Origin: Candidatus Avimonoglobus intestinipullorum
GTDB taxonomy: Bacteria > Bacillota > Clostridia > UBA1381
Assembly: GCA_018714645.1 (NCBI GenBank)
Contig: DVND01000202.1
Span: 1 to 12,165 of the forward strand
DNA length: 12,165 bases
Direction: 5' to 3'
Numbering within the stretch: the stretch's first letter is position 1; every line of letters starts with the position of its first letter. The translations under genes were made by a program, and so were the position numbers. The notes under the pieces were generated by a model that was given only the letters and a program-made list of their open reading frames with translations, ran no database searches and was not told the origin of the DNA. This document shows, in pieces, positions 7,287 through 12,165 of this stretch.

Positions 7287-8375
7287 ATGTATATTGAAAA
7301 AATATCTTCAGTTTTAACAACCCTGTGGGGAACTATTGTACAAAGCGGCTATGCCGCATTCATCCCATTCGGGATCGCGCTGCTGGTGGCGGTGGTGCTG
7401 GGGCCGGTGCTGATCCCATGGCTGCACAAGCTGAAATTTGGGCAGCAGATTTTGGAGGACGGCCCAAAATGGCATCAGAAAAAGTCCGGCACGCCGACCA
7501 TGGGCGGGATCATGTTTATCGCCGGCGTGACAGTGGCGATGGCGGTGGCGCTGTCGGTGCGGTATAATCTGCAGCTTTTGATGATGCTGTTGATTTCGCT
7601 GGGCTTTGGCGCCATTGGCTTTATCGACGATTACGTCAAAGTGGTCAAAAAGCGGAACCTGGGCCTGACCGCGTCGCAGAAATTCCTGCTGCAGGTGCTT
7701 TTGGCGGCGGTGTATGTGTTCGTCTTAAACCTGACGGGCAATCTGAACACGGAAATCATCATCCCGTTTTATTCCAAGACCATCTCCTTGCCATGGTGGG
7801 TGTATATCCCGTTTGTGCTGCTAGTTGTGACGGCGACGGTGAACGCGGTGAACCTGACCGATGGCATCGACGGCCTGGCGGGGAGCATCACGGCGGTGGT
7901 GGCGCTGTTTTTTGCCGCCGCGGCGTTTTTGATGCAGAATGAGAGCACGGTGTTTTTCGGCCTGGCGGTGGCGGGCGGCTGCGTCGGCTTCCTGTTTTTC
8001 AACAAATACCCGGCAAAGGTATTCATGGGCGACACCGGCTCCCTGTTTTTGGGGGGCGCTGTTTCCGTGATGGCGGTGGGCATGGGGATGCCGCTGATTT
8101 TAGTTATTGTGGGGTTTGTGTATTTATTTGAGGCGCTGTCGGTGATTTTGCAGGTGGCGTCGTTCAAGCTGACGGGAAAACGGATTTTCAAAATGAGCCC
8201 CATCCATCACCATTTTGAGATGTGCAGCTGGAAGGAACGGAAAATCGTGTTGGTGTTTACGCTGGTGACGGTTATGTTGTGTGTGGTTGGTTTTTTGGCG
8301 GCAGTTCCGTTTTGGGGGGATGCCTCCGGCGGGACGGAAGCATTTTTGCAGATGCATCAAATCATAGATATATAA
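7287..8375 (+). CDS. mraY: Phospho-N-acetylmuramoyl-pentapeptide-transferase MraY
   Basis: MraY is a polytopic membrane enzyme that transfers phospho-MurNAc-pentapeptide from UDP to undecaprenyl phosphate, forming lipid I. The protein is 362 aa, somewhat longer than the 320-330 of many Gram-positive versions. The extra length is mainly an N-terminal stretch of about 30 residues and the C-terminal tail. Around ten hydrophobic helices are apparent. Diagnostic motifs are KKSGTPTMGG, F-I-D114-D115-Y, N189-LTDGIDG, FMGD249TGSLFLGG and the MraY-specific SPIHHHFE (H307-H309). These include the conserved aspartates and histidines of the active site. AAGGGG at 7274-7279 precedes the ATG, 11 bp after the murF stop. 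The next gene is ftsW, without the murD that usually intervenes. Confidence 0.97.
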   Translation: MYIEKISSVLTTLWGTIVQSGYAAFIPFGIALLVAVVLGPVLIPWLHKLKFGQQILEDGPKWHQKKSGTPTMGGIMFIAGVTVAMAVALSVRYNLQLLMMLLISLGFGAIGFIDDYVKVVKKRNLGLTASQKFLLQVLLAAVYVFVLNLTGNLNTEIIIPFYSKTISLPWWVYIPFVLLVVTATVNAVNLTDGIDGLAGSITAVVALFFAAAAFLMQNESTVFFGLAVAGGCVGFLFFNKYPAKVFMGDTGSLFLGGAVSVMAVGMGMPLILVIVGFVYLFEALSVILQVASFKLTGKRIFKMSPIHHHFEMCSWKERKIVLVFTLVTVMLCVVGFLAAVPFWGDASGGTEAFLQMHQIIDI

Positions 8376-8387
8376 GGTGGTTGCGGC

Positions 8388-9560
8388 ATGGCAGGTAGAA
8401 CAACGCGAACGGGAAATCAATCAAACAAAAAACCATCCAGGGTTGTAAAAATGAAGCGGAAAAAATCCGATATGGACTACACGTTCCTGACGCTGGTAAT
8501 CATTATGGTATGCGTGGGGCTGGTGATGCTTTTGAGCGCATCGACGCCGGCGGGAAACGCCAGGTTCGGCAATTCCTACCATTTCTTTTTCAGGCAGCTG
8601 TTATTTGTGCTGGTGGGCTTTGCGGCGATGCTGGTCATTTCCAGGATCGACTACAGGATGTATAAGCCGTACACCAAAATCTTCATGATTGTCTGTCTGG
8701 TGCTCCTGACGCTGGTGCTGATCCCCCATGTGGGCGTGGAGCACAACGGTTCGCGGCGGTGGCTGAACCTGTATTTTATGGAGCTGCAGCCCTCGGAATT
8801 GATGAAGCTGGCGATTGCGATGTTTTTTGCCAGCATGATTGAGGATAATAAATACGAAATCACAAAATTGAAGGGGATGCTCCCGTTTTTCATGTGGATC
8901 GGCATTACGGCGGTACTGATGCTGCTGGAGACCCATCTGAGCGGGACGATTGTCATCTGCGGCATTGCGGTGGTCGTCATGATTGTGGGCGGCGCGAATT
9001 TCAAATTTTTCCTCGGTGCAGGCGCGGCGGCGATACCGGTTGGGCTGCTGTTTCTCCGCATGGACCCGGTGCGCTGGGAACGGATCATGAGCTTTTTGAA
9101 CCCCTTTGGGGATACCCAGGACACGGGCTACCAAGTGGTGCAGGGGCTGTATGCCATTGGCTCCGGCGGTATTTTCGGGCTGGGGCTGGGGCAGAGCGTG
9201 CAAAAGTATTCCTATTTGCCGGAGCCGTATAATGATTTTATTTTCGCAATTGTCTGCGAAGAGCTGGGGCTGTTGGGCGCGGCGCTGATCATCGGGCTGT
9301 TTGCGCTGCTGATCATCCGGGGCGTCAAAATCGCCATGGATGCGCCGGACGTGTTCGGCAGCCTGACGGTGGTGGGCATCGTGGCGCAGGTGGCGATCCA
9401 GACGATTATGAACATCGCCGTGGTGACCTCCAGCATCCCGAACACGGGTATATCGCTGCCCTTTTTCAGCTACGGCGGCACGGCGATCATGGTGCTGCTG
9501 GCGGAAATGGGGGTCATCCTGTCCGTGTCGCGGTATTCAAAGAAAGGGGCAATCGGATAA
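8388..9560 (+). CDS. ftsW: SEDS-family peptidoglycan glycosyltransferase FtsW / SpoVE
   Basis: This integral-membrane SEDS protein polymerises lipid II into glycan strands together with a class B PBP, here probably the product encoded at 2127-4364. The protein is 390 aa. It has a basic cytoplasmic N-terminus of about 30 residues and about ten transmembrane segments. Family motifs are GVEHNGSRRWL, LQPSELMKLA, SGGIFGLGLGQS, the PEPYNDFIFAIVCEELG loop and SLPFFSYGGTAI near the C-terminus. D283 in the PEPYND motif corresponds to the essential SEDS aspartate. The start ATG follows AAGGTGG at 8374-8380. An alternative in-frame ATG at 8451 would trim only the unconserved basic tail. Sporulating relatives often label this gene spoVE. 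Sequence alone does not separate the vegetative and cortex roles. Confidence 0.94.
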   Translation: MAGRTTRTGNQSNKKPSRVVKMKRKKSDMDYTFLTLVIIMVCVGLVMLLSASTPAGNARFGNSYHFFFRQLLFVLVGFAAMLVISRIDYRMYKPYTKIFMIVCLVLLTLVLIPHVGVEHNGSRRWLNLYFMELQPSELMKLAIAMFFASMIEDNKYEITKLKGMLPFFMWIGITAVLMLLETHLSGTIVICGIAVVVMIVGGANFKFFLGAGAAAIPVGLLFLRMDPVRWERIMSFLNPFGDTQDTGYQVVQGLYAIGSGGIFGLGLGQSVQKYSYLPEPYNDFIFAIVCEELGLLGAALIIGLFALLIIRGVKIAMDAPDVFGSLTVVGIVAQVAIQTIMNIAVVTSSIPNTGISLPFFSYGGTAIMVLLAEMGVILSVSRYSKKGAIG

Positions 9561-10661
9561 ATGCGTATATTGTTTGCCGGCGGCGGCACGGCGGGGCATA
9601 TCAACCCGGCGCTGTCCATCGCCAATTACTTCCGGGAACGGGACAACGCGTTCCAGGCGCTGTTCATCGGGACGGAGCGCGGGCTGGAAACCAAGCTGGT
9701 GCCCCGGGAGGGGTATGAAATCCGCTATATTGACATCCGGGGCTTTGACCGCCGGCGGCTGTGGCGGAATGTAGCGGTACTTTATAAGCTTGCCGCCGCG
9801 CGCAGGGCGTGCAGGGAAATCATGGAGGAATTTAAGCCCGACGCGGTGGTCTGCACCGGCGGTTATGTCAGCGGGCCGGTGGCGATGGCAGCCGGGAAGC
9901 TGCATCTTCCCGCAATCATCCACGAGCAGAACGTCTATCCCGGCCTGACGGTCAAGGGCGCGGAAAAATACGTCAATTACGTGGTGACCAGCTTTGAGGA
10001 AACCAAAAACTATATGAAGCACCCGGAAAAATGCGTGCTGGCGGGGAACCCCCTCCGGCCTGAAATTTTAAAGACAGACCGGGCAGAAGCCCGCAAAAAG
10101 CTGGGCTTGGGGAAGGAGCCCTTTGTGCTGGTGTTCGGCGGGAGCCTCGGTGCGGAGAAAATCAACGAGACGATGGCCGGCGTGCTGCAAAAAATAAAAC
10201 CCGGCGCAATGCGGCTCCTGTTCGGCACGGGCGACCGCAATTATGACCGGACAAAAGCAAGATTGGCGCAGGCGGGCGTCGACCTTGGCGGCGAGATCCA
10301 GGTCGTCCCGTACATCAACAACATGGAAACGGTAATGCCCGCGGCGGATTTGATCGTCTCCCGGGCGGGGGCGATCACAGTCAGCGAAATTGCCGCGCTG
10401 GGCAAGCCCTCCATCCTGATCCCCTCGCCCAATGTGGTGCGCAACCATCAGGAGCAGAACGCCCGGGCGTTTGAGGCGAAGGGGGCCGCTGTGGTCCTGA
10501 CGGAAGACCGGCTGACGGCAGACACGCTTTTTGAGGCAATGATGAAGCTGGTTTCCGACCCGCAGGCCTTGGAGAAAATGGGCCGGAACGTGAAAAAAAT
10601 TGCAAAAACAGATGCGTTGGAGCAGATTTATAAGCTGATTTTGGGAATTGTAAAGCAATAA
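9561..10661 (+). CDS. murG: UDP-N-acetylglucosamine--N-acetylmuramyl-(pentapeptide) pyrophosphoryl-undecaprenol GlcNAc transferase MurG
   Basis: MurG is a membrane-associated GT28/GT-B glycosyltransferase that adds GlcNAc to lipid I, giving lipid II at the inner face of the membrane. The 366-aa length is normal. The N-terminal glycine loop GGGTAGHINPA (about 7-17), GGYVSGP, H121-EQN, GGSLGAEKIN (G193 onward) and the UDP-GlcNAc-binding segment S267-RAGAITVSE276 are all present, followed by a PNVVRNHQEQNA segment. The ATG directly abuts the ftsW stop (TAA then ATG), and the ribosome site GAAAGGGG at 9542-9549 lies inside ftsW. The gene is the last of the operon: murC, ftsQ, ftsA and ftsZ, which can follow in other dcw clusters, are absent, and a terminator overlaps the stop. 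Confidence 0.97.
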   Translation: MRILFAGGGTAGHINPALSIANYFRERDNAFQALFIGTERGLETKLVPREGYEIRYIDIRGFDRRRLWRNVAVLYKLAAARRACREIMEEFKPDAVVCTGGYVSGPVAMAAGKLHLPAIIHEQNVYPGLTVKGAEKYVNYVVTSFEETKNYMKHPEKCVLAGNPLRPEILKTDRAEARKKLGLGKEPFVLVFGGSLGAEKINETMAGVLQKIKPGAMRLLFGTGDRNYDRTKARLAQAGVDLGGEIQVVPYINNMETVMPAADLIVSRAGAITVSEIAALGKPSILIPSPNVVRNHQEQNARAFEAKGAAVVLTEDRLTADTLFEAMMKLVSDPQALEKMGRNVKKIAKTDALEQIYKLILGIVKQ

Positions 10662-10696
10662 AAAAGGAATGACTTCCCATTCCTTTTTTTTATTGC
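10655..10696. terminator. Bidirectional intrinsic terminator between murG and the HTH gene
   Basis: GGAATG at 10666-10671 pairs with CATTCC at 10678-10683 across the loop ACTTCC. It is flanked by A6 on the left and T8 on the right, with outer arms GCAAT and ATTGC. Read on either strand it gives a stem followed by a U-run. It ends the dcw operon on the plus strand and the converging HTH gene on the minus strand. The stop codons of both genes lie within it. Confidence 0.85.
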
Positions 10697-10899
10697 CTAT
10701 TTACCAGCTTTATAATATCGCCCGGTTCACATTGGAGGGCTGTACAAATGCGCAGCAATACATCGGAGTCATACCTGAAAATTTTATTTTTGCAGTATTT
10801 ATCAATTATATTATAATGCGTATGTGATTCTTGAGCCAGCCAGTAACGGCTTTTGCCCAATTCACGCAGTTTTGCATCAATACATAGCTGAATTTTCAT
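10690..10899 (-). CDS. Small XRE/Cro-type helix-turn-helix transcriptional regulator
   Basis: This is a 69-aa single-domain DNA-binding protein of the Cro/C1 (XRE) superfamily, resembling the HTH_26 type. The pattern is LRELGKSRYWLAQES (helices 1-2), a turn and a recognition helix near HYNIIDKYCKNK (about 28-39), then the DVLLRICTALQCEPGDIIKL box (about 46-65) typical of these short regulators. It has no partner domain. AAAGGAGGG (plus 10905-10913) sits 5 nt before the ATG, a strong ribosome site. The gene is divergent from a 58-aa gene at 11016, and a perfect 12-bp inverted repeat overlaps its own -10 element, so autoregulation is likely. Its AT-rich codons contrast with murG, suggesting separate acquisition. 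The regulated target is not known. Confidence 0.88.
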   Translation of the reverse strand: MKIQLCIDAKLRELGKSRYWLAQESHTHYNIIDKYCKNKIFRYDSDVLLRICTALQCEPGDIIKLVNRQ

Positions 10900-10915
10900 G
10901 GTATCCCTCCTTTCA

Positions 10916-10943
10916 CATGTATATTTTATTGAAAATATACATG
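10916..10943. promoter_or_regulatory. Perfect 12-bp inverted repeat, probable operator of the HTH regulator
   Basis: CATGTATATTTT at 10916-10927 and AAAATATACATG at 10932-10943 are exact reverse complements separated by ATTG. The repeat overlaps the minus-strand -10 (ATTTTA, plus 10923-10928) and abuts the plus-strand -35 at 10945. A dimeric HTH protein bound here could block its own promoter and affect the divergent one. The binding is inferred. Confidence 0.7.
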
Positions 10944-10951
10944 CTTGACAA
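10923..10951 (-). promoter_or_regulatory. Sigma-A-type promoter of the HTH gene
   Basis: Read on the minus strand there is TTGTCA (plus 10946-10951), a 17-bp spacer and TAAAAT (plus 10923-10928), five of six matches in each hexamer. The transcript would start near 10916, giving a leader of roughly 17 nt that contains the AAAGGAGGG ribosome site. Confidence 0.7.
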
Positions 10952-10973
10952 TTCTGTTATATGATTATATAAT
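10945..10973 (+). promoter_or_regulatory. Consensus sigma-A promoter of the 58-aa gene
   Basis: TTGACA at 10945-10950, a 17-bp spacer and TATAAT at 10968-10973 match the vegetative promoter consensus at all twelve positions. The -35 overlaps that of the divergent HTH promoter by five bases. The -10 lies within a self-complementary ATTATATAAT at 10964-10973. Expected transcript start is near 10980, about 36 nt before the ATG. Confidence 0.82.
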
Positions 10974-11015
10974 TATATAGTTGTATATATAAAATAAATT
11001 TTAGGGGGTTTATAT

Positions 11016-11192
11016 ATGACAGAACAAGAATTGGCAGAGCTGGAAGCGGGGCTGGAGGCGGAGGTGGCGAAGATACCGGAGGAGCTGCGTTTGAACCTGG
11101 TAAAGGCGGCAAAGGCGTGCAATACCACGGTGATGATGATGGCCTGCCGCTGTATCTGCTATGCGATGCAGGTAGAAAAAAACAGGGAGTAG
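11016..11192 (+). CDS. Small hypothetical protein, 58 aa, Cys-rich C-terminal half
   Basis: The reading frame runs from ATG at 11016 to TAG at 11190-11192. It has AGGGGG at 11003-11008 as ribosome site, a fully consensus promoter upstream and a strong terminator immediately downstream, so it is very likely a real gene despite its size. The N-terminal half is acidic (MTEQELAELEAGLEAEVAKI). The second half is a likely helix with a Met triplet and four cysteines (KACNTTVMMMACRCICYAM), including a CxCxC-type cluster, ending KNRE. I see no signal peptide and no clear transmembrane helix, and I do not recognise the family. Its divergent neighbour is a small HTH regulator sharing the promoter region, so it may be the regulated partner. 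A toxin, a metal- or redox-responsive peptide or a structural small protein are all possible and unproven. Confidence 0.75.
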   Translation: MTEQELAELEAGLEAEVAKIPEELRLNLVKAAKACNTTVMMMACRCICYAMQVEKNRE

Positions 11193-11208
11193 CGCTCCCT
11201 GTTTTTTT
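11175..11208. terminator. Strong bidirectional intrinsic terminator after the 58-aa gene
   Basis: AACAGGGAG at 11181-11189 pairs with CTCCCTGTT at 11195-11203, with loop TAGCG containing the stop codon. A run of seven A precedes the stem core and seven T follow it. It terminates the plus-strand 58-aa gene. Read on the minus strand, it can also end the spoVT transcript arriving from the right. Confidence 0.9.
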
Positions 11209-11223
11209 CGTTTGTAATCAAGC

Positions 11224-11271
11224 GGCGCCCAGATTGCGCCAAAGCTTGGGTCAAGCCTTTTTAAAGGCTTG
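11224..11271. repeat. Intergenic double-hairpin element
   Basis: Two inverted repeats lie in the spacer downstream of both converging genes. GGCGC at 11224-11228 pairs with GCGCC at 11236-11240, and CAAGCCTTT at 11252-11260 pairs with AAAGGCTTG at 11263-11271. Neither stem is followed by a U-run, so they do not look like ordinary terminators. The layout suggests a small dispersed palindromic repeat or 3'-UTR structure. Copy number cannot be judged from one window. Confidence 0.45.
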
Positions 11272-11297
11272 CTGGACAACATTCCCCAGAATCCCAA

Positions 11298-11837
11298 TCA
11301 GCCTTCAATGTGCCGCCCTAAAAATCCCGCGGCGGATTCAGCCAGCTTGCTTTCCACTTCGCTCACCTGTTCGCCGTCGTTGAGGATGAAGATGACGGAG
11401 CCGATGGTGTCGCCTTCGGAGACAATCGGCACGACGACGCCGGCGTTGTATTTATCGACGCCCTCGGCGATGGCGATGCCGGAATCAAATCCCTGGGATT
11501 GGAAGGGCGTTTTTTCGGACATGACGTTTTCCAGGTCGGAGCTGACCCGTTTTTCCATCAGCTCCTTTTTCGGCACGCCGGAAACAGCGATGACGCTGTC
11601 GCGGTCAGTGATGCAGGCGCCTTTGCCGCAGGTCTTGGCCAGCGTTTCGGCATAGCTTGAGGCAAAATCGCCCAACTCCCCGATGGGGGAGTATTTCTTA
11701 AAAATTACTTCGCCGTCTTTTTCTGTGTAAATCTCCAGCGGGTCACCCTCGCGGATGCGCATGGTGCGGCGGATTTCCTTGGGGATGACAACGCGGCCGA
11801 GATCGTCTATTCTTCTAACAATTCCTGTTGCTTTCAT
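11298..11837 (-). CDS. spoVT: Stage V sporulation transcriptional regulator SpoVT
   Basis: SpoVT is a tetrameric DNA-binding protein that adjusts sigma-G-dependent gene expression in the forespore and affects germination. The protein is 179 aa, essentially the length of Bacillus subtilis SpoVT (178). Residues 1-50 are the AbrB-type swapped-hairpin domain, with the near-invariant MKATGIVRRIDDLGRVVIPK and EIRRTMRIREGDPLEI. Residues about 55-179 form the GAF-like domain, including SPIGELGDFA, ITDRDSVIAVSG and GVVVPIV. The ATG at 11835-11837 is chosen because GGAGG (plus 11844-11848) lies 6 nt upstream and the family N-terminus starts here. An in-frame extension to 11891 would add 18 aromatic-rich residues spanning the promoter. 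It stands alone, convergent with the 58-aa gene. It marks the organism as spore-forming or derived from a spore-former. Confidence 0.97.
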   Translation of the reverse strand: MKATGIVRRIDDLGRVVIPKEIRRTMRIREGDPLEIYTEKDGEVIFKKYSPIGELGDFASSYAETLAKTCGKGACITDRDSVIAVSGVPKKELMEKRVSSDLENVMSEKTPFQSQGFDSGIAIAEGVDKYNAGVVVPIVSEGDTIGSVIFILNDGEQVSEVESKLAESAAGFLGRHIEG

Positions 11838-11874
11838 AAAATTCCTCCAATAATAATAATCTGATATGTAGTCA

Positions 11875-11904
11875 TAGTATTTGTCAATCAATGAAATTTA
11901 TGCA
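11875..11904 (-). promoter_or_regulatory. Sigma-G-like promoter of spoVT
   Basis: On the minus strand TGCATA (plus 11899-11904) is followed, after exactly 17 bp, by AATACTA (plus 11875-11881). The Bacillus sigma-G consensus is roughly TGMATA, 17-18 bp, CATACTA, so only one position of the -10 differs. The transcript would start near 11867, about 30 nt before the spoVT ATG. Expression of spoVT from sigma-G is established in Bacillus subtilis. Its use here is inferred. Confidence 0.65.
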
Positions 11905-11937
11905 AAATTTTTTGGCGCGATTTGTGGAAAAAAGACG

Positions 11938-11964
11938 AAAAACAGATGGAGCCCCATCTGTTTT
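11938..11964. terminator. Intrinsic terminator of the gene upstream of spoVT
   Basis: AAAACAGATGG at 11939-11949 pairs with CCATCTGTTTT at 11954-11964 around the loop AGCC. On the minus strand the stem is followed by TTTTTCGTCTTTTTT. It lies 17 bp beyond the stop codon of the partial minus-strand gene at the window edge and insulates spoVT from it. Confidence 0.75.
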
Positions 11965-11980
11965 ATTGATGCTATTGTTT

Positions 11981-12165
11981 TTAATCAAATATATATCTCC
12001 CGGCAGCGGTATGCTTTGTTTTCAATTCTTCCACAATTTGTTGATAGGAAGCTGTCTCTTTTTCGATTTCGTTAAAATGGAACAGGATCGTACCGGTGAG
12101 GTTTTTTATATTTTTTTGAATATGCTGCACATTTATAAAACTATGCTGTAATAAATACAAGCCTG
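11981..12165 (-). CDS. Unrecognised protein, C-terminal 60 residues (gene truncated by window edge)
   Basis: On the minus strand an open frame enters from the right edge and ends at TAA (plus 11981-11983). The visible tail contains GLYLLQHSFINVQHIQKNI, NLTGTILFHFNEIEKETASY and EELKTKHTAAGRYIFD, and is mixed polar with Glu/Lys-rich helices. I do not recognise it. In Bacillus subtilis the gene before spoVT is mfd, but this tail does not look like the end of Mfd, so I do not propose that name. Codons are AT-rich compared with the dcw genes. Support that it is coding comes from the continuous frame, natural-looking composition and a terminator just after the stop. A plus-strand frame over the same bases is hydrophobic, low in quality and lacks a ribosome site. 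Confidence 0.6.
   Translation of the reverse strand, partial: GLYLLQHSFINVQHIQKNIKNLTGTILFHFNEIEKETASYQQIVEELKTKHTAAGRYIFD

Noticed and set aside
3153..7320. Long open frames on the minus strand opposite spoVD, murE and murF (for example 3153-3944, 4778-5788, 6304-7320)
   Set aside because: They are His/Arg/Pro-rich, carry no recognisable domain, have no operon context and lie antisense to clearly conserved genes; they result from the codon bias of the GC-rich plus-strand genes.
11010..11297. 95-codon minus-strand frame across the 58-aa gene and the hairpin spacer
   Set aside because: It runs through two hairpin regions and a terminator, lacks a ribosome site, and is opposite a gene with promoter, ribosome site and terminator.
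11859..11887. Sigma-A promoter for spoVT using TTGACA (plus 11882-11887)
   Set aside because: The -35 is perfect, but at 17-bp spacing the -10 would be TCAGAT, a poor match; the sigma-G-like pair fits better.
11838..11891. 18-residue N-terminal extension of SpoVT
   Set aside because: It would remove the well-placed GGAGG site and include the promoter; the family starts at the MKATG segment.
11891..12151. 86-codon plus-strand hydrophobic frame at the right end
   Set aside because: It crosses a terminator and the spoVT promoter, has no ribosome site, and is antisense to the better-supported minus-strand gene tail.
1..12165. CRISPR array, tRNA, rRNA, insertion sequence or prophage genes
   Set aside because: No regularly spaced direct repeats of CRISPR type, no tRNA cloverleaf, no rRNA segment and no transposase, integrase or phage motif were seen.

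Overview
The window is a chromosomal dcw (division and cell wall) cluster from an endospore-forming member of the Clostridia (Bacillota). This rests on the gene order, a SpoVT regulator, a PASTA-domain SpoVD/PBP2B-type transpeptidase, strong AGGAGG-type ribosome binding sites, and a MurE carrying the DNPR motif of meso-diaminopimelate ligases. The core genes look GC-rich. The region around 10,700-11,010 and the right edge are clearly more AT-rich. I cannot name a genus from sequence alone.

Positions 1-10661, plus strand: one tightly packed operon, mraZ - rsmH - ftsL-like - spoVD/ftsI - murE - murF - mraY - ftsW/spoVE - murG. Its promoter lies at the left edge, with a perfect TATAAT at 36-41. 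That promoter is covered by a row of TGG-headed direct repeats at about 10-bp spacing, matching the known MraZ operator pattern, so MraZ probably controls its own operon. The products make UDP-MurNAc-tripeptide (MurE), UDP-MurNAc-pentapeptide (MurF), lipid I (MraY) and lipid II (MurG). FtsW and the class B PBP polymerise and cross-link lipid II, FtsL scaffolds the septal complex, and RsmH modifies 16S rRNA. murD, usually between mraY and ftsW, is missing from that position. A 10-bp perfect hairpin sits between ftsL and spoVD and may attenuate or process the transcript.

Positions 10655-11208: a small accessory module bracketed by two bidirectional terminators. A 69-aa XRE/Cro-type DNA-binding protein (minus strand) is divergent from a 58-aa Cys-rich hypothetical protein (plus strand). 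They share a back-to-back promoter region with one fully consensus promoter, one near-consensus promoter, and a perfect 12-bp inverted repeat that looks like an operator.

Positions 11209-12165: a hairpin-rich spacer, then spoVT on the minus strand with a sigma-G-like promoter. Upstream of it are a terminator and the last 60 codons of an unrecognised minus-strand gene that runs off the window.

The window is mostly ordinary core biology. The observations most worth following are the MraZ operator array, the HTH/58-aa module and the regulatory hairpins. I do not see a convincing new defence or mobile system.
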